A DNA stretch of 64,000 nucleotides, from positions 3,162,001-3,226,000 of the forward strand of contig NC_026506.1 in the NCBI RefSeq assembly GCF_000182925.2, in the 5' to 3' direction. This stretch comes from Neurospora crassa OR74A. Taxonomy: Eukaryota > Ascomycota > Sordariomycetes > Sordariales > Sordariaceae. The notes below the pieces were generated by a model, which worked only from the letters and a program-made list of their open reading frames with translations, was not told the origin of the DNA and did not search any database. Below are positions 55,656-64,000 of this stretch, one piece after another (within the stretch, counting starts at the first letter, position 1; every line of letters begins with the position of its first letter). The translations under genes and the position numbers were made by a program.

Positions 55656-58600
55656 TGGTATGATTCCAAAAGTCGATGGTGTAAGATCCAAGTTCCTCTT
55701 CTTCCCCATCATCCTCCTTGTTCTCCTTGCGGTAACATCCATTAGGAAAGGGTTCCCGGCGTGTGACCGGGATGTGTGGAAAGGGATGGTTGGGCAATGT
55801 GTTCTAATTGCTCGCGTGTTGGTATCAGTTGAGAAGTGACAGACAAGTGTCTGGCTGGTATCGGCCGAAGGGTGTTGCTTGGCTATTGAATTTGTTTGTA
55901 GTTCACCTCTGCCTTCGAGAAAAAAACAGCCCTAGAAGTTCTTTTCCTCGCCCCTCAAATACTCGCTCGAAGGAAATGAAGTCGCGAAAAAATGGAATCA
56001 AGACAGCGCAGCTAGTTTTGAAGCGAGTATCAACGGGCACACTCTTGCATATTAATGGATGACGAATTGGCTTCCCATGGCCCTTTAAGAGTCATGGGTC
56101 TGAGAACAATAGCCACCACAGCAGAGTCCAGCAGGTACAAACAGGACGAGATGGAAGAACCGAAGGAGCACGGAAAGATAAACGAGGGTTCCAGAAGCGC
56201 AGTGGCTCCTTGGGTACCGGTGAATAGCACGATTGCTTGCTCAGGTACCTCGTTCCCTATTGAACTGATGACGACGAAAATTAAAACGAACGACTGGAAC
56301 CAAACCCAGCCCAGCCCAGCCCAGCCTCTTTTCCGGGCGCGCGCGTGCAAGCGCTGTAACGATATGACCAAAACTTTTTGTGATCTCTTCCTTCTTGAAT
56401 AAGGACAGCCAAAAGACAAGAGTGGGAGTATGAACACACGACAGACAACGCGCCAATGAGATGAAAAGAAAATGTCCGACATAGACACACAACCACATCC
56501 AGCTCTGACGCATGGTTAGCGGTGAAGAGGCTTGCAGGAGCACACATATTCTGTAACTCGCAGCCGCGACTCGTACAAGATATTTTAATGTGTAAAAACA
56601 GGAAGGGGGAAGAGGAGATGAAGCGGCCAGATTGGAGACCATGGGCTGTCGAGAAAGGGGAAGGAGACGAGAATAAGCAGGATGGCCAGTCACCATTCGT
56701 ATGCTGTGTCGCGCAGAGATGGACAACTCGGCAGACTCGGCTAGAATGTCTCATCGGGCGCTTGCAGTCGACAACGAGACGAGAGGGTAGAAGACGGGGA
56801 GTGAAGAACATGGTCTGTGGTCTCGGCTGGGTGGGTGATGTTGTGAAAAGCGCATTCCAACGGCTGCCACCACGAGGATTCCACACCGACTGGCGACAAA
56901 GAAGTAAAGGGTGCTATGCGCCTTCCCGTATGTGTGTCTCATTCATACAGCCCTGGCGCCACACGTAGGTAAGCATGAATTTCAAAGCGATGGTGCCGCC
57001 AGTGATCTGCTGATGGTGGTGAGGGGTTCTTCTTCTATGAAACCCCAAATAGAAAGAAGATGGATTGGTGTTTGTGCAAGTGCATGTACCAACCTCTGAA
57101 ATGGATTTGTGGATGGATGGATAGACGGAGGATGATTGGTAGATAAACCTCTCGTCACCATGCTACTGACAGCAACTAGCCGTTGCCCAAAGAGGCTCGC
57201 GCGGGCTGCAAGGGGAACATCTGCCTTGTCCCATCTTGCGTAGTGCTTCTCCGCCCTTCGCCGCAAAAGAAGGGTAGGAATCCCGCATTCTCACAGTCTG
57301 GTACATTCACTGTACTGCTCCCGCGCTGGTTGCAGTGGGGGTTGATGTGTGTTTGTGGCGGTGATGCCCATAGCAACGGGTTCAAGCTTAACCCTTTTCT
57401 TACCCATCCTTCTCCTCCTCCTCCGTAGAGGTACCCACCACATTGCAAACGCCTTGCTTGCTTTTCGGCCCCCATTCATGATTCCTTGGATGCGGTTCTT
57501 GCATACCTGCCCCTGGGTGTGGGGGGAGGGCGCCATCCCGTGGTGGCCTTGCCCACGTCTTTCCCGGCTTTCCTTCGTGCAAGGTTCCGCCCGTAAGCAG
57601 GAAGGAATAAGCAAAAGGAATGGGGACCAAAGTTGGGGGAAGGTAATGAAACAAGGCGTTAAGGCCTGATGAGGCTCTTGAGAAGACTCACATATCTTCA
57701 ATGTACCTCACCTACCCCCGTTCTTGTTGCCTTTCACTAGCGTATCTTTCCTTGTCATATTTCAGATTTTTTTATTCTCTTTCCCGCCGGATGCTAGAAA
57801 GAATACCGCATTTCCCGGCCGTCGGAAGGTACCGACATGCCGGTGAGACACTAGTGTATGTAAGTGTGAATATTTGGAGTCTTCTGCTTGGCTGATGGGG
57901 CAACAAGCCCCTGATTGGTTGTACAAAGACTTACAGCAAAGGACTTGTTTCGATGCTGTTTAGAGGTGGTGTAACAACAGATGTGTGGGTTGTTCACTTG
58001 CTTTGAGCCTTTGACATAGCTTTATGCCACTCCCCCCTCCAGTTCTCTCGCCCCCAGTCCACATCACACAAGTTAGAGAATCAGGAAAGACTGAACCCGA
58101 TGACGGTCTACGTTGTGAAGCCGATATCGCAAAAGGCAGTTGTTCGGGCTCTCTGGAGATGTCCTACCCGTGGCTTGCTCAGAGAAACAACATACCCCCT
58201 CTTGTGATACCATAATTATCTGCAGCATAGAGCGTCTTATGTCGTAGGTTAACCACTAGATTTGACGGTACGGATAGATCGCCGCCCTCATTAAGCAAAG
58301 TTTTCTTATTATAGTCATCGTGGCTTATTCCCGTGGTCAACTTACGACTGTTGATTCATGTGACTCTTGGGTCTTGCTCATGCATGATAGTAGATTGGGC
58401 TCCAAATGTTGGGCCAGGTTATGCGAAAGCAAAGGTTCTTTGTTAGGTGAAGTGGAAATCCTTGCTGGGGTTGCGTTCAAATGGTGATATGAAGTCTTGG
58501 TAGTTCGTCGTGCTAGGCGAGAGCAAGAGTGTATTCAGTGAGGTTCGATTTACCCCGAACTGATTCCATCCTTGAGATCTTATGTCGATAGCAATACTTC

Positions 58601-59640
58601 ATCTTCGGTTCCTGACATGTGCCAGTTCGTACTTTGCCTTCACTTGCGCTTAGCGAAGTTAAAGATTTGGGATGACCGACCATGTTATGCCAGTGCGACA
58701 AGGGCCAGATTGGTACCATGACCCAGTCTAGTGTCCATGTCTCTGTGCTTTTCACGTGGCAGAGCGATTGGGTTTGCAATATGAGCCCATGTTTGCTTCC
58801 GTATTGAACCACAAGCTAGCCTTTGCCCACTTGGCATCGCAACTTCCTGTCCCTCGTAGCACAAAGGAGGCCAATCCACCACCTGGACCCGTCTCGGCTA
58901 GATAAATGGCCACGCCCACAAGACCTTCGTGGCCGGAAGAAAAGAAACGGAAATCCCAGCTTGTGTAATCGAAGACTCATGCACAACTTTGTCTTTTGCA
59001 AGTTCTAGGTGTTTCTCGCTCCAATGCAGTCAGTGAACGAAGTTCTATTTGCTCAACCATCGTATCAGTGAACATGTGCTAATTGGGGTGAACGATCGGA
59101 GACTCTTATGCAACAACTTATTGATAAACAAAGCAATGCTTTTGACTTAAACACAAGAGTGGATGAAATGGGGAAAATGGAACCCTTGGGGTATCCGCAA
59201 CCATGTGAAGTGTCACCGTAAAACATCGTGAAATGAAAGGGAAGAGTGTCGAAAAGAGGTATTCCTCATGTAGCAGTGCGGTTTCTAACAACCGTTCTGC
59301 AAATTTGCCCCTGGACCCGATTGACCCATAACCTGTGCACCTGACCCAACGCCGAGGGATTCTCTATTGTGAGTTTTCCCATCTTTCTGCTACCCGCAGT
59401 GGCCTATATACCCCCTCCAACAACGCCTAGAGACACGAAACTCATGAACGGAAACAAAGACAAGGCTAGTACTGAATAACAAGCCCTCGCTTGCTTGATG
59501 GAAGATCGAACTGAAATAATGTCTGATTGGTTCAGCCATGCTGTCGCCACCAATGCTCGATGATGACCGGGACATCGGAGAGATTTGCCATGATTTTCGC
59601 ATGAACGGCCGGAAATGTTCCATCATGTGGACCACAAAGC
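55656..59640. other. 4 kb intergenic, no gene recognised
   Basis: This contains the tyrosinase promoter on the left and the aldolase 3' flank on the right. Short overlapping open frames on both strands (up to about 200 codons at 56281-56886) resemble nothing. A CCCAG repeat lies near 56308 and GGAT repeats near 57110. No RNA gene signature was found. Confidence 0.45.
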
Positions 59641-60759
59641 TTAGAGAGACTTCTCAAGCATGATCAAGTCTTTGAACCCGTTTTTCCAGTTCTTGGACTG
59701 TTCGGGAGTCGGTCTTGGGAGAGGGCTTCTGCAGTAGCCACCGTAGCCTGCCCACTCTTCTAAACCAGCCTTGACTCCGATAACGCCGCCCTGGATGGCA
59801 GTCCAATCGCCTTGCGAAACGACTTCCTGCATCTCCTGGGCCTCGGTGTGCTTTCCTTGATTCCAAAGCTCGATGGTCTTGATGCATGCCTTGGGGGCAA
59901 TGTTGGCAAGACCTGCGAGGATTCCATGTCCACCTGCGGCCAGGGCCTGGATAGAAAAGTCGGCAGAGCCAGCGAGAACCAAGAAGTCGGGATTCTTAGG
60001 ATCGTACTCCTTTGACAACTTGCGAGTACCCGCGACTACACGGTTCAGCTTGCCGGTGTTGCCGCAAGTCAGCTTCACACCAACGATATTCGGGTGCTGG
60101 GCAAGCTGCACGATGACATCTGACGACATGTCCATGCCGTTGACGGCCCCGGGGTAGTTGTAGATGATGATTGGAATGGGCGAAGCATCGGCAACTGCAT
60201 TGAAGAACTCGAGGATGGTCTGGGACGAAGGAGCGAACAGAGGCGCGTAGTAGGATGGTGGGAGGACAAGTGCGTAATCTCCTCCAGCTTGCCATGCTTG
60301 ACGGCAGAGTAGGACTGCCTCTCTGGTGCTTTGGGCGCCACAGCCAACTATGATAGGCATTTGAGAGAAACCGGCTTCGTTAAGTGCTTTTCTGGTGGTT
60401 GCCGTGACGACTTGTCGTTCGGTGTGGGTGAGGTGGACGGCTTCTCCGTTGGAACCCTGAGTGGCTAGGCCTGTAACTCCGGCGCGAGCTAAACGAACGG
60501 CATGATGGGCAATAGTAACAGTGTCAACGTCTTCTGTTTCCTTGTCAAAAAAGCACATCGTCGGGACATAGACGCCGGGGACAAGGGGTCGCTTGACGTG
60601 AGAAACGGGTGCGTCCAGGGTGCTGCTGTCGTAAGAGCTGCCCAGCTCAGCTGTCAGGTCCTCTGCTGTGAGATTAGATAACCCCGAGGATTGGAGAGCC
60701 ATCCCGTTGAAGCCATTGGTGAAGTTTCCGGCCGGTGATGAGTCGTTGTGGGGAGCCAT
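59641..60759 (-). CDS. DHDPS/HOGA-family class I aldolase
   Basis: Schiff-base aldolase of the dihydrodipicolinate synthase/N-acetylneuraminate lyase superfamily. Single exon, 372 aa with a 55-residue N-terminal extension lacking a clear targeting signal. The TIM barrel begins RPLVPGVYVPTMCFF. Family residues: ATQGSNGEAVHLTHTER (GxxGE motif), Tyr200 in IIIYNYPGAVNG and the Schiff-base Lys229 in NIVGVKLTCGNTG, then FLVLAGSADFSIQALAAGG. The C-terminus WAGYGGYCRSPLPRPTPEQ resembles 4-hydroxy-2-oxoglutarate aldolase (HOGA1) and fungal L-threo-3-deoxy-hexulosonate aldolase. Fungi make lysine by the aminoadipate route, so true dihydrodipicolinate synthesis is unlikely. A catabolic role on a 2-keto-3-deoxy or 4-hydroxy-2-oxoglutarate substrate is more plausible; the exact substrate cannot be told from sequence. 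Confidence 0.9.
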   Translation of the reverse strand: MAPHNDSSPAGNFTNGFNGMALQSSGLSNLTAEDLTAELGSSYDSSTLDAPVSHVKRPLVPGVYVPTMCFFDKETEDVDTVTIAHHAVRLARAGVTGLATQGSNGEAVHLTHTERQVVTATTRKALNEAGFSQMPIIVGCGAQSTREAVLLCRQAWQAGGDYALVLPPSYYAPLFAPSSQTILEFFNAVADASPIPIIIYNYPGAVNGMDMSSDVIVQLAQHPNIVGVKLTCGNTGKLNRVVAGTRKLSKEYDPKNPDFLVLAGSADFSIQALAAGGHGILAGLANIAPKACIKTIELWNQGKHTEAQEMQEVVSQGDWTAIQGGVIGVKAGLEEWAGYGGYCRSPLPRPTPEQSKNWKNGFKDLIMLEKSL

Positions 60760-63700
60760 GTTGATTGAGACTTGAAATATGGAGATGATGAAAATATCGG
60801 TGGCTGTCTAAAATGTATGAAGTAGTGCGAGGTGGACAAAGACAAAGGGGTGGAGGGCAATGAAAGTCAGCTCGTTTGAGTCATGGGAGGGAAGTGGTTG
60901 ATATTTGTACTAAGAGGAATGGGAAGATGGAACCAGGATGGAGAGAGAGAAAAAGTCCCAAGCAAGGGAGAAGAAAAGTGTATCGGCTGACTACCGTCTA
61001 CACTAGAGGAAGGAAACAACGGGGATGATGACGGTTAGTGATAACCGTGGGCAAGTACCAAAGGCGGTGACGGAAAAAGTACCCATTATTCTATGCCATT
61101 GTCGTTTCAGTTCTTGTCGTTCTTGATCTTGTCCGCTTGGGACGATTTACGCCGGTGACGCTACTCCAGTGGACGCCTGCTCAAAAACTGGAGCCAAAGA
61201 CCCATCGCCGCCCACGCCGAACGACGGACATGGAGACAGGACAAGCAAGCTGAGGGCCAGAGGTCGTGGAGTGGTGAGGAACGGGACCTTCTGATTCGTG
61301 CAAAAGGGAAGAAGAACGACCAAAGTATACAGTGCGGCCACTTTGGTTCCCTCTTTGATCTCCAAACTTTTGAGCGACGTTGTTTTCGGCCCCGTCTTGC
61401 GGATCTTGAGAAGGGGCACCACCCATATATGACAGGGGTGTAATTCCCAGGATTCCGTCTGTGGTGGACGGTGATAGTGTGGGGGTTAGCCTGACAGGCC
61501 AGCTCCGTCGACAAGGGTTACCCCGAGTTACCCCATTGTTGCCCCATGATGGGTAAGGAGGGTGGGAGGGAGGCTAGCCAAGAAATCTCACACTAGACCA
61601 GGAGGGGTACTGTACTTGTAGTATATGTAACTGCTAATTCGTCGATGTCGTGAATCATCGCGATATTCTTGGACAGGAGCTTCGTCAGACCTCCCAAACG
61701 GGTCGAGAGACGCTGGTGACGTCTTGTGTGGAAAATATTCCTTTGCTTATGCCATCATCAAGCCCGGTAGACATCCCAGCAAGCCTGACTGGGTGCCTAA
61801 GCCGAACATTATCTGGTGTCGAATTGCCTAGCTTTTCAAGTCAATGCCCTCGGCTGATACACACCTAGTAATCATCTGAGGCTACAAGATGTTAGCCGAG
61901 TTTCAGAGCAGGTGCACGTCAAAACAGGTACACCTCAACCACCAGTTTCATATTGAATTTGTCCACTTGAACGTGGTGTTGTTTAGTGAGGTCAGGGAGG
62001 CTGCTTCATGAAAATATGTGGAATCATGACAAGGGGTATTGTGAGAGGACGTTTGTTGCCGTGCATACGGGTACCTACTATACGCGGGAGCGCGCAAAGA
62101 GCGGCACGCAACTTTTTCTATGGCCTTATAAGCATCTTTTGGCCGAGTCTCGACTAAGTGTCCGCCCGTTGAGTGAGCATGCGGATTTGTACAGCACAAC
62201 TACCATCTTGGCTTAGGTAAGAGATGACTCGACAATGACAAGGCCATAGCTTCACAAAAGGACTGTTCGGCCAGGACTTTGGCTCCAAGGCAATGAGCCA
62301 AGGTAGATGAAGGTGAAGACTGAGCCATGAGAGGCTCAGTCGACGCTCTTCTGTGCGATACCTTCACAAGATGAACTTGACATCAGCGCTCAGCGGGCCA
62401 TACTGTCCTTCTCTTCTCATGCCCCGTTCCGCAACTGGCGGTCAGTCATCCGGGCCGGGAGGCTTGATCGGGTATAGAGAAATGCTTGGTGACACAAATC
62501 ACGGCCTGCCAACAACGGCCTGCTTCATCAGGATGTGGTTTGTCAGTAATCGAACATGACGGGCGTTGGGGCGGGCTAGCGCCATAAGATAGCCCTTTGC
62601 AGGGTGTTTGCGTGGCCATCAATGGAACACGAAGAGGTACAGACCCTACAGGTACTTGTCAGGTAATGTTCAGAAGGTTGATGTAGTCGTCTTGACGGTT
62701 TCATACTTTCAATGGGCTGCCCGACCTCTTGCATTGTGTCTCTCTAGACTTTGTGCCCCAAGCGTTTTGCAATGGTGGTCACGTCATTGCCAGCCTTCCG
62801 GCTACTGCGTGCTGTGCTCCCAAGAGCTTCCATAAGGTTTCGATATCTGAAGAGATGTTGGCCTATCCAATGAGAGCACGCTAGGAGACTTACACCTACG
62901 TTGGCAAGCCAGACGTTCTGAGGCTTAACCTGTTCCTGTCTAGAATAGAAGGTTAGTTTGTGATGGCGCACCCTCTCACTAGTGTGGCCTCGACTGGGAA
63001 TATCGCCCGAACGTCTCTTTCTCTGAGGAGTTTATTGCGCGTGGAGCGGCAGCGAGAGTCCAGTTCGGGTTGGTCAAGGACGTTTGGGTGGGCGTACTCG
63101 CGTTGTCAATGGTTGGCGTGGAAGGCACTGGAGGGGCAGGTGACCCTTTTGGCATGTCTTTTTCTGGCCACTCAGAATGCGCGTGTCGCAGCCTGCGTTG
63201 AACAGGCCAACAGGGGAGGAAATGGCAGCATTCACGAGTGACCTGGAAGAGCTGGCTTGCTGATGCTTTGTCTGCTTGTCTGCGTGTTCCCACATAGAGA
63301 CTGACTGCATGGCGAGGTTGATTGCTATGGAAGTTGTACAAAATCAGCAATGTGCAAAGAAATGGAAGATTGGTACTTGAACGAGGCCCGGTTGATGAGC
63401 CCGGCTTACCTTGGCAAGCTGCCATGGTCTTGAGCTGGAGGTCGAAGACTTGGGGATTGAACATTAGTCGTGATTGGCGCGCGAAAGCATGTCGAATGGA
63501 AGATGACCGCTAGCACGTCTTCCTCAAAGTACTGTGTCGGATGTACTGCAAGACGGACAGCTCAAGACTTGGAAGACCGGCCGGATAGAGTCCAGGGACA
63601 TGGAGTCACAGACAGATTCGAATGTTGAGTCGTCTCGCTTGCTCCAAGTTGCTCGATCTGTAGTGCCTAACAGCGAGCAAAAGGGAAAAACAAAATGCTT

Positions 63701-63921
63701 TTTTTTTTCCCTTCCACTTCAGTTGTCGATTGGGAGACCGCGCGCGGCAGGTGCCTTTCTGCTGAGTACCTCCTTCTTTACACCCGCCAGAGAAAGAGCC
63801 GCCCGGGTTGTTGCTGAGCGAACGAGTAGCAGATTGACATTCGGATCGATCCCATTTGTCGGCGATATCAGCGATCGAGCTCACACTGCCCTCGCGCCTT
63901 CCTTCCTCCCACGACTGGACC
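60760..63921. other. 3.2 kb intergenic, no gene recognised
   Basis: The left part is the promoter and leader of the aldolase gene. Open frames above 60700 are short and overlap on both strands. The last 250 bases before 63922 have a pyrimidine tract (63700) and look like a promoter and leader for a gene continuing beyond the window. Confidence 0.45.
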
Positions 63922-64000
63922 ATGGATGACATCTCTGCCCCTGGCCTTGAAACTCCCGAGTGAAGGTTCCGGCTGCTTGGGTCGACCATTCCAGTCCAAT
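63922..64000 (+). other. possible first exon of a gene running off the window
   Basis: ATG in a good context (GACCATGGATG) begins MDDISAPGLETPE and then meets a stop after 13 codons. A GTGAAG at 63960 could be a donor just before that stop, which would make this a short first exon; otherwise it is an upstream open frame in a leader. Only about 40 bases remain, so it cannot be decided here. Confidence 0.22.

Noticed and set aside
59641-60759. Calling the aldolase a lysine-pathway dihydrodipicolinate synthase
   Set aside because: Fungi use the aminoadipate route, and the C-terminal sequence fits HOGA-type aldolases better.

Overview
The window looks like nuclear DNA of a filamentous ascomycete of the Sordariales, most likely Neurospora or a close relative. 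The evidence is: short introns (mostly 55-110 nt) with GTRNGY donors and CTRAC/CTAAC branch points close to the acceptor; long, simple-repeat-rich intergenic spaces; proteins with homopolymer tracts; and gene families typical of that group. Thirteen protein genes are supported. No transposon, virus-like element, CRISPR array, 5S rRNA gene or bacterial-style operon was seen.

Layout, left to right. 0.8-7 kb: an OB-fold-like protein (-) divergent from an ERG27-type 3-ketosteroid reductase (+), then an FLVCR-type MFS transporter (-). 9.4-12.4 kb: QCR6, the hinge subunit of complex III (-, four exons), and a WBP2-like PY-motif protein (-). 12.4-21.8 kb: more than 9 kb with no recognisable gene. 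21.8-32.3 kb: a formin-type GBD/FH3 protein without FH2 (-), an APD1-family Fe-S protein (-) and a glycerol-3-phosphate acyltransferase (-). 35.7-39.2 kb: an Fpg-type DNA glycosylase (-) back to back with a non-coding, multi-intron transcript (+). 40-43.1 kb: RIB3 (-) divergent from COQ3 (+). 45-50 kb: a secreted S10 carboxypeptidase (+) and an RXT2-type subunit of the Rpd3L histone deacetylase complex (+). 51.4 kb: an intron-containing tRNA-Gly(CCC)-like gene that lacks a D-arm. 52.3-55.7 kb: a secreted tyrosinase with eight exons (-). 59.6-60.8 kb: a DHDPS/HOGA-family aldolase (-). The start of another gene may lie at the right edge.

The most interesting part is 37.4-39.2 kb. It has no coding potential but shows a series of GT...AG introns with good branch points, and six of these introns each hold a box C/D snoRNA candidate (box C TGATGA, box D CTGA, several with terminal stems). 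Five carry 10-13 nt antisense matches to conserved 18S or 25S rRNA. One reproduces the U27/snR74 guide to the 18S 5' end, and the five-nucleotide rule then points to the known methylated A. This is a snoRNA host gene: its introns appear to be the product.

The protein genes are mostly housekeeping functions (sterol, phospholipid, riboflavin and ubiquinone synthesis, complex III, base excision repair, chromatin) plus secreted enzymes. They do not form a pathway cluster. Exon boundaries were set by reading splice signals together with reading frame and family similarity recalled from memory. No alignment or search was run.
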